From NCBI GenBank assembly GCA_030248225.1, contig JASANE010012360.1, positions 23,618 to 87,617 on the forward strand: a DNA stretch of 64,000 nucleotides, written 5' to 3'. The notes beneath the pieces are model-generated. The model ran no database searches and was not told the origin of the DNA. It worked only from the letters and a program-made list of their open reading frames with translations. The DNA is from Trileptium ribeirensis (Eukaryota > Nematoda > Enoplea > Enoplida > Thoracostomopsidae). The position numbers and the translations under genes are program-made. Positions 1 through 11,636 of the stretch are shown here, piece after piece; positions within the stretch are counted from its first letter, which is position 1, and each line of letters opens with the position of its first letter.

Positions 1-558
1 ATTTCCGTATATACGCGGTAGAACTTGTATTCCCGTAACGCAGTCAATATGGGAACATTTGATTTGAATATAGACACATAGCTATTCCGGCTCATAAATT
101 TTTTTCTTGACTTCCGAGGAACTGAAATTTTATTTTATTTCACAGGGGTAGGCTTGGATTAGAAATTTTTATGGCGGCTATCGGAAATTAAAGGGGACGA
201 CATTCGACACCGAATACTGTGGAGTTCGAGGTGTGACCACTAGAATGCCTGTGGGAAACGAGGTAGTCCGTATTCTTTTTGCATGTGTCTATTCCCTTCG
301 AAACGATGCGATTCTGTTGAGCGCTGCGGCGAGGTTAACTCTACCCACTCGTGATTCAGCTATTGATTACCAAAGCCGAAGTTAAAAGCTTATTTAAATT
401 GTTGCAATACAAGTAATGCAGTTCTTTATCACTGTTAAGTTTAACCCGTACCACAATTATCGGCGGGAATTATGATTCCATTTTTGACTATGCCACTCTG
501 GTGTTTAAGGTTTAGGTTATCCGTTCTTTAGTATTCCTCTTGTGAGGTTAATACAGTA
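1..558. other. no gene recognised
   Basis: AT-rich sequence without a convincing reading frame, RNA gene or element end that I can recognise on either strand. Confidence 0.4.
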
Positions 559-935
559 CCCCGGTTGACTGGCACTGTACTATTATTTGAGTACCTGAAC
601 TTTGGCCTACTGATTCTTCTTTAAAGCAGCAACCCTCGTTGGCTGGTATGCCGCGTTAAATTTGAGTGATCCAGGTTTAGATTTTGGTTATCTATTTACT
701 AATCCTATTTTAAGGTTTGTACAGATACCTCCGATTGGCTGGTACACCGCACGTCTGTGTAATTACCTTAACCTGGTCGTTAGAATTACGCTATTAGGTA
801 CTTATATTAAAGCAGTTTCCCCCGGTTGGCTGGCGTATATACTGCTTTATGTCAGGAATTGGTTGTGGAATTTATGCAGAACTAGTTAATGAATTTTGTC
901 TCTCGATCGTCCGGTTGGCTGGCGCAACAGGTGGT
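559..935 (+). repeat. five diverged ~91-bp tandem units
   Basis: The core CCGGTTGGCTGG, followed by a pyrimidine/purine pair and ACYGC, recurs with GRCTGG at about 567, 641, 737, 828 and 919, so the spacings are 74, 96, 91 and 91 bp. Sequence between cores is diverged. No reading frame runs through all units. It may be the internal repeat of an unrecognised element. Confidence 0.6.
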
Positions 936-1429
936 TATGATGAAAGGATAACTAGATTAGCTGAACATAAAATTTCGACACCAACTGCATATTCAAAAGC
1001 TACTGTAGAGAAAAGCGGCGAACTACGTGTTGGAATGGATGAATGGACGAGGATCAATGCCTCCGCACCACGTCTTCCTACTCTATCACACCGAAAGAGG
1101 CTATAACTTTCCAGCTGAAGTTCACTGTCGTCGTTGATTTCCGACGCCTATATTTCTGTTATTAATATAATGTCAAATTAAAAATGCATTACAATTAACC
1201 CAAGATCACACATTTTGTTTATGATAGACCTGGCATTTATTAGAACACACTTATAACCACAGCTATATGTAATCAAAAGTGTTTGCACCACCAAATGTCA
1301 AACCTTTATTTACAAAATCACATTTACATATAATATTGCAACTTTTGTTACAAGCCGGGTTATGATTTATTGATTCAATGAATTACCATTTACTCCGATG
1401 ATATTTAGGTAACCGTAATCAGTGGCCCG
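936..1429. other. no gene recognised
   Basis: AT-rich stretch between the tandem repeat and the 3' end of the first LINE remnant. Nothing supportable was seen. Confidence 0.35.
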
Positions 1430-3530
1430 TCCCCCGATGGAACAACATCGATTGTTTCCGCTTCTCCCGTGCCGTATGGAAAGCATCAGCTTCCCATTTT
1501 GTACGGTCGGTCGGGATTGATGTACCTCCGGCTAAACTCTTAAGTAACTGGGAGGCTCCTTAAAACTTTGGCCGACGAGATAGCAACATTTCGATCAATA
1601 TCACTATCAGATACAACTTTTAGTAACCGCGGTGACGTATCTGATCTTGGTTTTCCAAGACGGTACATTATTATGACGTTGAATGCGTCGCGTTTCAGGA
1701 GTTTGTATACCAAGGTACCGAAGCCGTTCCTTATATGACCATCGGCGAATTGCTGGAATCAGTTTTGTAGCTAGTCGTTGCACCTTCTCTATCATCTGGA
1801 TGTCACGAATGCAATGTGGGCCCAGACGTTCACGGCGTACTCGGCGTGAGGACAAATAAGAGCTCGGTTAACTGAAGCCAAATGAATTTTGTCCAGTATG
1901 TAATTGTCCTTCGTAGCAGAAAAATAACCCTCCGTGCCTTATCCACAGCAAATGCGCAGTGCTTTGAAAATTTAAAATCATTGGTTATGATGACGCCAGG
2001 TCTTTCTCAGCATCAGTGGGTGCCAGACAGTTGTTCATGAATAAGTATACAGCGCGAGGATTATCGGCACCACAGTGCATTACGTCTTACGTGATATTTT
2101 GATTCATTTATAGCAACACACCACTCGTTACAATAAAATGATAGGCCATCGAGGTTCACTTTGAAAGGAGTCGAAGTCATGTTCAGGCTTATGCTTTAAT
2201 ATTCGACGGGCCATTCGAAGATTATCGGCAAACTTGTACACAGCACAGGAAAGGTATTCGTCTATGTCATTCACAAAAACCAGGAATAACAGAGGGCCCA
2301 AGACTGATCATTGAGGCACTCCGCTGCTTACTGTAGACCATTTCGATGTCACACCATTGAGTGATACTACTTGTCTTCGATCAAGAAGATACGACTTGAA
2401 CCACTGATGCAAATTGCCATATATATATATATGCCGTAGATTTCAAGTGTGCAGTAGCGCTTGCAGATTTACCTTATGGAAAGCTTTTCGAAAATCTATA
2501 TATGCAACGTCCACCCAATCGTTTTGGTCAATACAACGAGTAGCGAAACTAAGGTATTGCAATAACTGTGTTGTAGTAGATCGTTTGGGTGGAAACCATG
2601 TTGAGAATCGTATATCAACTCATTTTTATTTAGACGTCCACTGCTTTATCACGAACAATAGTTTCCAATACTTTACTCACTGACGATGTTAGACTAATTG
2701 GGCGGTAGTTTCCACACTGACTACGGTCATGTTTTCCTTTATAGACTGGAACAACTTTAGCATCTCGCCACTGGATAGGAACAGTACCGGAAGACAACGA
2801 TAGGTTGAAGAATTTTGCCAAAGGAGCAGCAATAACGTTTTTGGGGTTGATAATAAATCTATTTGGGATATCATCTAAAGCTGGAGCGGCATATTCTTTG
2901 ACGTTTCCTAGCGCACGGCTCACTTCATCTGTTGAAACATGTAAATCAGCCAACCGCTTCGGTGTTCGGACCTTCGGTTTTGGTGCGACAAAATGGTATT
3001 CGTTAAATACAGACACGAAGAAACTATTGAAAATATCACAATCCTCTTGGGGTGATTGAGCTAATGATCCGTCAGTGCGCTGGATGGGTCCTATTTTTGG
3101 AGGAATCTTGCTACGTTTTAGTGCATAGTTGAAAAGAGATTTTCGATCATTATCAACGTTCGCAGCAAGCTTTTGTTCAAAACGACGAATGGACTCCTGA
3201 GCATGGAAATCCGCGGTGACCCGTTTAGACTCAAAGTCATTCCACGGTGCCGCAGTGTTATGATGTTTAAATCGACGGAAAGCGTTGTGCTTTCTCAGCA
3301 TAGAAGACCAACAGAGACTGTCTGCCCAAAGCGGTTTACGACGCTGACGTGCCGATTTAGTGGGCATATAAATCTCAATTGCAGAACGAAACTCAGACAC
3401 AATCTTGCTCCAAGTGGTCGTAATATCAGCATCATCAAAAAGAGAGTCCCAAGTAATTGATCTCAGGTGAACACGGAGTCGTTCCCACGGTGTTCGACCC
3501 CAGTCCCGCAATACTTTGTTCTGTGTATTA
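1430..3530 (-). pseudogene. decayed CR1/Jockey-like LINE reverse transcriptase
   Basis: Reading the minus strand from 3530 down, the frame carries the post-endonuclease linker (RDWGRTPWERLRVHL, then a basic stretch and PLWADS). The start of a non-LTR reverse transcriptase follows, with the motif GNYRPISLTSSVSKVLE near 2700. The palm continues in broken frames: SGVPQ at about 2310, followed at once by an in-frame TGA where a glycine is usual, then LGPLLFLVFVNDID. The catalytic box reads FADN instead of FADD near 2230. The C-terminal part (RDIQMIEKVQRLATKLIPAIRR, ERLRYLGIQT) is at 1607-1855. The endonuclease domain is missing; upstream sequence is an unrelated gag. With the stop, the frameshifts and the changed active site, it cannot make a working enzyme. 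The clade is assigned by motif similarity only. Confidence 0.85.
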
Positions 3531-4900
3531 ATTATTGTACGCGCAGACGTAGTAATTGCACAGTGCACATCGCTTGCGGCATTGCATGTTGCGTTCCCAT
3601 CGATCCGTAATACGGTTGCACCGATTGCTGATAAGTCATGCCGTCCTGTTTTGGCATCTATGGTATCGGTATCGTCCAGAGTTGTACGATTTGTTGCTGT
3701 TGTGGTTGGCATACTTGCATCGATTGATTGCTCCACTGTTGTGGACACAATTGTATTTGCGGTTTTTGTACTCTTGGTCGCCACATTTTGTTGACCGGTA
3801 TTTTATCTCGTTTGATTTGTGCTCGGTCGACTCGATTGTATTTCTCTATACATTTGTCGTGTTCGCCCGTGCTTCATAATCCATGGGTCATTTGTTGATC
3901 GAGATTCTCGACCGCTGCTGCTTTTTCCGTCAATGCCATGAAGGTTTCTTCTTTTGTCGCTCATACTCGATTTCGTATTTCATATTTTAATCCTTTGATC
4001 AACGCGAACTTGAGGACATCGTCGCGATAGACTCAGGTATTCTTTTCGTGGTTAAATTTCATGCTGCGTACTTTTGTAGCTCGTGCGCAAAATTTTGGAC
4101 TGTTCCCGTTTGCCGTAGACTTTGTAGCTTGTTCATTAGATTCGTCAACGTCTTTGGTACGTCGAATATTTCTTTCAATTTTTTCACCAATTCACTGTAA
4201 TTGCGTAGTTCCTCTGCCATTGCGAGCGACAGTACCTTCAAATATTATTCTGGTTTTCCATGCGTTTTTGGTTTCAGGACTCGGGAGTTTTCTAGCTCGT
4301 TGTCGATGCGCTTTTTCGAGTTTTTTACGAAATTTCTCGAAATGTCTCGCCCTTGTACGATTGCACGTTTCGGACTTCGTTTTCTATTTTGATCATGATC
4401 GCCTGACCAATTGCTTGTTGTGTTGTGTTTGTTGCTTACGGCGTTTCTTTGGTCGCCACTTTGATCAGGGCTTCGATTAATTGTTGGTTCATTGCCTTTA
4501 TATTGTTTTGTTGACTTTCGTTGTTACTTTGATTCGTGAACGCCGTCGTTTGTTGCGATTGATGGACTTGATATACATACGGTGTTGCTGTTGCTAACGG
4601 TATTCCATGGTTGATCATCGAATTGCTCCCAGCGTGCTTCGTTTTGCATTACACCGGTTGCTATTTTTTAGTTTTGATTCCATGTGCTCATCGTTTGGAA
4701 CGCACTTCAGTTTGTTGTCACATATGGAGTTCGCGTTTGATTCCATGTGCTCACCGTTTGAATTGCACCGAAATTTGTGGTCGCGTACGAGGCTTGTGCT
4801 TGATTCCATGTATTCACCGTCTGAAATATGTCACAATTCGTTGTTACCGTTTGGAACGGGTCATATATAATTCATTGTTGCCATTTGAAACTCGTTATAA
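3530..4900 (-). pseudogene. decayed LTR-retrotransposon gag fragment
   Basis: On the minus strand three pieces in different frames read like one capsid/Gag protein: a Q/N-rich N-terminal part at 4436-4618 (NNIKAMNQQLIEALIKVATK), a capsid part at 4059-4241 (LRNYSELVKKLKEIFDVPKT, then QNFAHELQKYA), and after a frame change at about 3900-4010 the segment DDVLKFALIKGLKYEIRNRV followed by a stop and ATKEETFMALTEKAA. A Q/M/P-rich tail follows (YQQSVQPYYGSMGTQHAMPQ, about 3560-3640). The order fits Gag of a Ty3- or BEL-type element (family knowledge). No protease, integrase or LTR pair was found. It stops at about 3,530, where LINE sequence takes over. Stops and frameshifts make it a relic. Confidence 0.7.
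4676..4850 (-). repeat. 63-bp tandem repeat encoding a 21-residue Gag repeat
   Basis: GATTCCATGTGCTCA on the + strand starts at 4676 and 4739, and a variant (GATTCCATGTATTCA) at 4802, exactly 63 bp apart each time. On the minus strand the period equals 21 codons, and each unit carries EHMES followed by a variable stretch rich in N, K and C. The frame is kept through all units, so the repeat arose in coding sequence, probably the N-terminal part of the adjacent Gag relic. Confidence 0.7.
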
Positions 4901-5109
4901 TTAGTTGTTGTATTCGGTATTTGTACCCCGTGTTTTGTTTGTTTGGTTTAATTCGTTTGTTGGTTTTTCGTACTTGCACCGATTTGTTCTTTATTTGCAC
5001 CGACTTGTGTTTGATTTGCCCGGATTCGTTTTTGAATTCAACTTTGATCCAGGCGACGTCCGTTCCATCCTAAGACTTCGTAGGGCCACACGATAAAATC
5101 ATGTTATTG

Positions 5110-5690
5110 ATACACTGTTGAATGGTCACGTTGAATTCAGTGATGCAATCCAGTTTTGTTTCACGTGATTCTAAAACAACACAACACCGCGACACAGGCT
5201 ACAGCTCTGGGAGGCATCCGGATGCGTGGATACGTGACTTAAAACTAGCGACCGTTGCAGCGCCCGCCACCGAACCGGGTAAATTGTTCCAACCGTTCAA
5301 GACCCTGTAGACAAACGAATAACGTTCGCAATCCAGATGAGGATTTATTCAAGGGCGCAATTTGTATATGTGACCACGGAGCCTTTGGTTAACTATAAAT
5401 TGAAACCAGTTGGTAATCGGAAAATCCGCCATGAATGAATAGAATGAGGTCCGCGCGATAACGACGCGATGGTAATGTCTGTGGTACCAATGCCCGCAAT
5501 CGATCCTCATACGTCAAATCCGCCAAACCTGGTACAAATTTGATCGCTCTTTGATGAACTCGCTGTATGAGCTTAACGTCTTTATGGTAGTGAGGGCACC
5601 GAGCGCTCGTAGCATATTTAAGCGGCGATCTAATCAGCGAGCGGTACAACATGAGAAAACAGACTTATTTACATTGCAGGTCACGTATCT
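5110..5690 (-). pseudogene. 3' fragment of a CR1/Jockey-like LINE
   Basis: The minus-strand frame at 5389-5652 reads LIRSPLKYATSARCPHYHKD, then IQRVHQRAIKFVPGLADLTY and EDRLRALVPQTLPSRR. This is the C-terminal region of non-LTR reverse transcriptases and matches the same region of the neighbouring + strand LINE (ALIRPHLEFASPVWCSYFRK). A further piece at 5210-5310 reads LERLEQ/WNNLPGSVAGAATVASFKSR in another frame, the usual tail of these proteins. It is truncated at about 5690, where an oppositely oriented LINE begins. Confidence 0.75.
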
Positions 5691-7215
5691 ATGAATGAAA
5701 TCTATTTCGATGCTAATTTAATTAAAAAGAAGTTATCCGAGGTGGAATCCAATAAGGCATGTGGCCCAGACAGAATACCTAATGCAGCCCTGAAGTATAT
5801 GGCTGTAAAATTTTCGAAATGTCTTACAGACTAGCAGTTTTGCCTACTAACTGGTTAGCGGCTGATATAGTCCCGCTCCACAAAACTGGAAATACCTCGG
5901 ATGTTAGAACCTATAGACCGATCAGTTTGACTTGCAAGTGCTTTAAAATATTGGAACAAATTATATGCGACCAGGTTATTGCCCACACGATTTCTAATAG
6001 TATGTTAAATGATTCTCAATTTGGTTTCCGTCGCGGGAAATCGTGCTGCACGCAGTTATTAGAATTCACCGATTACATTACGAGGGCAATAAACGATGGT
6101 GACGTAGTAGATTGCGTATATCTTGACTTCAAGAAAGCTTTTGATTCAGTCAGTCATATAAGATTAGTGCAAAAGCTGTCATCTTTTGGTTTAGCAGTTA
6201 AAACAATTGAATGGTTTCGAAGTTTTTTTGCAAGGAAGATCACAACGAGTAGTGTACAGAGGCTTTCATTCCCGCCATGTGGAAATTTCCAGTGGTGTTC
6301 CACAGGGATCGGTAGCCGGACCTTGTTTATTTTTGCTCTATATCAACGACATCGATGAAACGCTTTCTGCCAATGTGAAAATGCTTAAATTTGCGGATGA
6401 CTTGAAGGTTTTTGTAAAATTTGATCCTCTTTCAGCAAATAATTAAGTTGCTTCCAATCTCCAGCGTACATTAGATAACGTTTACAACTGGTCAATAGAC
6501 AATGCTATATATTTCAATGCTGAAAAATCCTTAACTGTGAACTTTGGAACGAACAATGTTGGCAAGGAATACACTCTCAATCGTCAAGGTCTTCAATTAG
6601 TTGAAACAGCTCGCGACTTAGGTGTTTTAATGTCACATAATTTGAAGTGGGAAGCACAATGTAAAAAGGCGGTGGCAGCGGCAAACAAAGCGTATGGGAT
6701 CATTAAGAGACATAGTAAGCACTTAACTAAAACTTCACTACTTTTCTTGCATCGGGCATTGATTCGACCTCATCTTGAGTTCGCCTCCCCGGTCTGGTGT
6801 TCTTACTTTCGGAAAGACATTGCTCTATTAGAAGACGTACAAAGGCGCGTCACCAAGTTGCTGCCCAGTATACGCCAACTCAGCTATGAGGATCGTCTAC
6901 GATATTTACAACTACAGACATTGGAAACGTGACGTATACGTGCGGATTTAATTCTCATGTATCAAATAATGACTAGTAAAGTCAACCTTCCGCATCATAA
7001 GTTTTTCGTTGATGGTAATGCTAACACTCGTGGTCATATCTACAAGATAAAGCCACTGGATATTGCGCGATCCAATAAACGATTGCAATTCTTTAGTCAC
7101 CGGAGTGGTCAAAACTTGGAATAACCTCCCGTCCCACGTTGTTGAAGCACCGACATTAGCATCGTTCAAACGCTTGCTTCACGTTTCCGGTGCATTGCCG
7201 GAATTATAACTGTGT
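5691..7215 (+). pseudogene. 5'-truncated CR1/Jockey-like LINE reverse transcriptase
   Basis: Starts abruptly at about 5691 with MNEIYFDANLIKKKL and ACGPDRIPNAALK, shifts frame near 5815, then runs through the palm in 5819-6358: TYRPISLTCKCFKILE, FGFRRGKSCCTQLLEF and VYLDFKKAFDSVSH. A run of seven T at about 6223-6229 holds a one-base slip, after which the frame at 6207-6446 continues with SSGVPQGSVAGPCLFLLYIN and the intact catalytic box FADD near 6393. An in-frame TAA lies at 6444-6446. The same frame resumes to a TGA at 6930 that replaces the arginine in LETRRIRADLI (CGA to TGA, as expected from CpG decay). Three or four lesions make it inactive, but it is younger than the LINE at 1430-3530. 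Confidence 0.85.
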
Positions 7216-7369
7216 TCTGCCGCGGTATCTTTCATTTTAGGCCCTATCAAATGGATTTATCATCGATGAACAATACAAATGGGGCGCGCAGGTGAATAAA
7301 CAGGTGAATTTAAATATTTGAACGATCTACGAATACACTAAAGTATGAATATTGTCCGTTTGACTATTT
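7216..7369. other. short spacer between LINE relics
   Basis: No recognisable element sequence. It separates the 3' end of the + strand LINE from the 3' end of a minus-strand LINE. Confidence 0.3.
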
Positions 7370-9239
7370 CCGAACAATGCTCTGAAGATTTCAGGTTGCA
7401 GACGCAATGAGACCCATATCCTTTTCAAATGGCTTGTTAGGGATAGCGTCTCCGTCAAGAGTATTTTTGTGGCAGGGACTGTTTCTTCCGAAATGAACAC
7501 AGGCAGATTTATGGATACTGCACTTCATACACCATTCTTAGCCCATCCTCCGAAGTTATCAATATCACGTTGTAACTCATTTATGTTAAAATGCGGTAAA
7601 GTCGGCTGTGAATGTAATCTCCTAAATAGCTTCGAATCATCCGCAAATTTTCGAATAGCACTCAAAATGCAGTCGTCGATATCGTTGAATTAGTCGAGGA
7701 ACAACATTTGGACCAAATACGGTACCCTGAGGTACGCCACTTTTCACAATGGACCAACCCAGAGCGTTTTCCATTGACAATCTCTGCCTGCTTACGCCCA
7801 ATCAGGAAAGATGTAATCCAGCGCAAGACGTTGCCATTTATGCCGTGAGCAGCTAACTTTATTAATAAACGCCGGTGTGGCACTCAATCGAAGGCCTTTT
7901 GTTTATCAAGGTATATCGTATCGACACAGTCTCCATCCTTTACTACCTGAAATATATACCCATTGTATGTACTCGACTAACTAACCAACTGCGGAGCGTT
8001 TTCGCAAGATCCTAAACAGTGTTTTTCTGAGCAACTTGTGCACTGTTAAATGTTTAATGTCATCCGCGACGACCGGTTCCATTACCTTTCGATGTTCCGG
8101 AAGTTAGACTAACGGGTCTATAGTTGTCGACAGAAAAATGACAACCTCTTTAAATATAGGCGTGATTAGAGCAGTCTTCCATTCAGCAGGCACGATACCG
8201 GACTGTAACGACTTGTTAAATAAATCAGTTCGTGGCTGACAAATTTCCTCACGGCGTTGATGAAGAATATAATTTTGTATCATATTGATGCCAGGTGGTG
8301 CCAACTTCTTAACAACATTCAGTTTCTGCAATACTAACTCAAAAGTGAAGGTAACATCCTGTAGTTCCAAGGAAGATTTTTGTTGGAGAGTTGGTAAATC
8401 AGTTAGATCCTCCTCAATAAATATGGAAGAAAAATGATCGTTCAGTAGCTTAGCCAAGTCATGCTCAGATGCACACACTGTGCCATCAGTAGACTTAAAC
8501 GGTCCCACACCCGGACGAGAAGTTATCTTTCCGTTGACATACAATCAAACGATTTAGCATCAGAGTTTATGCGACTACCTATTAAATATTCGTACCGCCG
8601 GACAGCTCTGTTGGTCTGAACAGTTGCTATTTCACATGCCGCGCGATACCGTTCCCAGTCCACCATAAGCCGTGACTGAGCGAACTGTCATTGGTAGGTA
8701 CGTTGTAATTGACGCGCCCGAACACACTGTTATTCAGCCCAATTTTGGTTTAGACATACGGCTGCGTTTGGCATTTATTTTAGGCACAAAATTTGAGATT
8801 GCTTTTGTAATAATAAACTTAACATTGGTCCAGGCTACTTTGCGTCCTCCACTCAATGGAGGTATGTGACAGCGTACAAATCCCTAAATCTGTTCCAGTC
8901 AATGTGCGTGTAGTCTAAACTGGTTTGCAAAGAGGATAGCTGGCGATGGTGCTGCACAACAACAGAGGAATTTACAGCCATGTGGTCACTGGTGCCGAAT
9001 CCGGCAAATATAAATAAATCTCCAAAAACGTTTGGTTGTTTTGTTGGTTAATAAAAACCAAATCTAGCACGTTATTCAACCGAGTACATTGAGTTACACA
9101 CTGCGTTAGGCCGGCATCGGCGCATGCCACGACAAAGTCTTTGCAAGTAGTTGGCCAAACGTACGTGTCCAGTTTGTCTTTGTAATTTAAGCCGCGTACA
9201 ATCACAACAGTTTTGTTGTAGTGTGTGGCGAAATAACTA
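7370..9239 (-). pseudogene. decayed LINE with endonuclease C-terminus and reverse transcriptase
   Basis: On the minus strand, 9205-8972 reads as the C-terminal half of an exonuclease-endonuclease-phosphatase type nuclease (LDLVFINQQ and DSAPVTT, at the place of the usual SDH). The linker and reverse transcriptase start follow at 8544-8104 (SRPGVGPFKSTDGTVC, then LQSGIVPAEWKTALITPIFK). The palm is in pieces at 7883-7662 (VPHRRLLIKLAAHGINGNVL, then SGVPQGTVFGP in a shifted frame), and the thumb near 7400 (KDMGLIASATLKSSEHCSE). The nuclease is cut off at about 9240, where hAT-type repeat sequence begins, so that element probably inserted into or deleted part of this LINE. It is beyond function. 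Confidence 0.75.
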
Positions 9240-9242
9240 ACA

Positions 9243-10292
9243 TCTGTTTTACTATATTTAAATTTCGAAGACCAAGTTCCGGATCCGGTTTAAATGGACG
9301 GTTCCGGTTGCTGGTTCCGGTTCCGGCAAATTCGGTTCCATGAAGGAAGAAATCAAGGTACGGTGGATTTAAAATGCATTAAAAATAACTTTTACATTAA
9401 ACTTAATGTATTGCGGTGGCATTATTGTCTTTCTGATACTTTAAAGAGACTGAGGAAGCTAATAATGTTTATTTATCGATCAAATATGTCGATTTTTGGA
9501 CACCCAGAGCAAAAAATGCCTTCCACTATACACCATTGCGTATACTGCGTCAAATCGAATATGCTTACAAAGCTTGGAGCGTAGAATACACACTTTCGCT
9601 CTGTCTCCAGTCGCCTTCCTTTACTACACATACGTTTGTTACATGCTCTTCTGTAGGAAACTTGAAATTATTGGTTTATATGATTGTAAGAGAAAATAAT
9701 AGATAAAAGGTAATTTTCTGATCAGTGGTCAGGGACACTGTTTAGGCTAGTGCCCATAAGTTTTGGACAAACAGTGCCCGTAAGTTAGATGATAATGATG
9801 GTAACTTTCTAATCAGAATGCTATAAATGAGACACACTGTGATGCTGTTCGCACAGTTTCAATAAATACAGTTCTTTGTCAAGAAAGCAGTTTCTAGCTG
9901 CGTTGCAGATAACGTTAGTTTACTTCAATTTAGACTGATTTACCAAGTTTACAAGCGCACTGGCTGGCGGGTGCTTGACGCAATTTATGTTAGCCAAGCA
10001 TACCCTAAGTACTTCTGCGTAAGCTATACTCTGTTACCGAGTGGGACCGGTTTAATTTAAACGTATCCCACAGACTTCTGGATGTGTAAAATAGCTGCTA
10101 CAAGCATCGACATGGCTTTGATTTAAGAAACTCCTGCAGGTTATTATGAAAAATTCCTGCTCAAATTATGTGCCCTACTTACGTTTTACACTGCAAATTG
10201 GTTAGTTAATCTTTTCTTTTGCTTGGTTGTATTGGAGCTTGATCATTGTATAATATATATTACATATGTTTGATCACAGATGAAGCATTCGC
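9243..10292 (-). mobile_element. hAT-type TTCCGG element, copy A (reverse, terminal segment flipped)
   Basis: Matches the complete copy at 18,931-20,096 in reverse orientation over about 9335-10292. The outermost part (about 9243-9330, from the GTTTTACTATA region through the GGTTCCGG repeats) is instead in forward orientation, so the tip of the element is inverted relative to its body. The other end, with the CAGGGAGTAACC terminus, is missing and AT-rich sequence then leads to a Penelope-like element. It encodes no transposase. Confidence 0.75.
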
Positions 10293-10348
10293 AAATAAAA
10301 TTAATAATTACTTTTAATTATTTAAAATTTGTTAATTTTAAATTAAAA

Positions 10349-10418
10349 TTTGCGCCTTCAACTGTTAATTGTAAAGTTAATCTGGAAACAATAGCAACGG
10401 CTTGAGGGAGTTTATGTC
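10349..10418 (+). repeat. left arm of Penelope-like inverted repeat
   Basis: Reverse complement of 11749-11823 with very few differences. It contains AACAATAGCAACGGCTTGAG. The arm overlaps the end of the GIY-YIG-like reading frame. Confidence 0.85.
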
Positions 10419-10838
10419 ATTGAGTTTAGGCCTTTTGAAGCGAATGTGCAAATTTTCAAGTATACAAAGGACTAGTTCTGAATTAGATGATTGGGCGTTA
10501 ACTTGGCTTAAGATGGTAAAATTATCTATTGAGGGTTTCGAAGTACATGTTTGCGTATGGTGGAAAATGGCGGAGTTGGCAATCTGTGCGTTATTGAGCG
10601 TTTTTCCAGTCCTAGCAGAGACACCTAAGTGTTCCGAAACTCTAGTTGCCAGATGTCGGTAGGAACTACCAACGTAGTCTGCTTCACAAGCAGAACAAAC
10701 AAATTGATAGACAACAGAAGATTTCACAGCATTTGGTGTTTGATCTTTGAACTTAAAATGATGCTTTAGGCGTCGGCCCGTTTCTATCACAATGCGAACT
10801 TTGATGTTGGGAAATGTGGACTTTAGTAAGCAGTTCAT
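10377..10838 (-). pseudogene. GIY-YIG-like domain of the Penelope-like element
   Basis: 153 codons open on the minus strand. The core reads VVYQFVCSACEADYVGSSYR, where FVC stands at the GIY position and YVG at the YIG position, followed by HLATRVSEH with the conserved arginine. Near the end ILENLHIRFKRPKLN carries the conserved glutamate and the PxLN motif of Penelope endonucleases (family knowledge). The frame continues from the reverse transcriptase upstream, separated only by one in-frame TGA at 10986-10988; the intervening 49 codons are open and contain the usual KLRFLGIFTSKLKSK linker. An internal Met was used as the start of this entry, but the domain is really the C-terminus of a single polyprotein. 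Confidence 0.8.
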
Positions 10839-10985
10839 TTTGCTTTTTAGTTTGCTGGTGAAAATTCCTAAAAACCGAAGCTTTATAGTGAAAACGTTTG
10901 GCGTCGTTGGACTGATACTGTGATTCAGTGCTTGGGTGTCAATTATTGCGTCATTATTAGTTGGCCTGCTTTGATTAGGTGTTAA

Positions 10986-11636
10986 TCATTTGTTAATAAA
11001 AGATTTGGTGTTATTTTGGACGAGCCTCATAGGAAAACCGTTATTATATAAAGTTTTTTGGATAAACTTGATCTCGCGGTGAATAAGATGGTAGTTTGAG
11101 CCGATTTCAAAGGCTCTATGGAGTTGACAGTCGATTAGACCAGATTTATATTTAGGGAATATAAACGAGTCATATTTCGTTAGCAATCCAGTAAACGTTG
11201 GTTTCCTATATGTGGATGTGTTAATGACACCGTTAGATTTCGTGATCAGTATGTCCAAGAACGGAATGGAGTTATTTTCTGTTGTAACTGTGAACTTGGT
11301 CGAGTCGTGCTGTGCATTCAAATATTCTAAGAATTGTCCAGGTTGACTTGGATTCTCAAATACTACGAAGGTATCATCTACATAGCCACGATAATATAGT
11401 GGCTTTATAGTTGAAGGGCATTGATTAAGCCATTTTTGTTCAGCAAAGCACATGAAGATGTTAGCCAATGCAGGGCCTAATGGAGATCCCATTGCGACAC
11501 CTTCTGTTTGTTGGAAAATAGTGTTGTTAAACATGAAGTGAATATCCTGAACACACTGTCTAATGGCCTCAATCAGATCATTTATAGGTATAGATGGAAT
11601 GAATTGTTTGTTTTTGCGGCTTCCGGATGAATCCAA
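10986..11636 (-). pseudogene. Penelope-type reverse transcriptase, C-terminal part
   Basis: The minus-strand frame has TEGVAMGSPLGPALANIFM, the catalytic box YVDDTFVVF near 11380, then NNSIPFLDILITKSNG and TYRKPTFTGL, in the order of Penelope reverse transcriptases. Upstream of 11,636 the frame is closed by a stop, and the preceding SFDV/SLYTNIP region is only barely recognisable, so the N-terminal fingers are lost. It ends at the TGA at 10986-10988, after which the same frame leads into the GIY-YIG-like domain. Confidence 0.85.

Noticed and set aside
2630..3784. 384-codon minus-strand frame as an intact protein
   Set aside because: The start is out-of-frame Gag sequence and the rest is a broken LINE.
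4676..4850. Regular 63-bp spacing, and other arrays, as CRISPR-like
   Set aside because: Units are contiguous diverged tandem repeats without constant repeat/variable spacer structure, in an animal genome.
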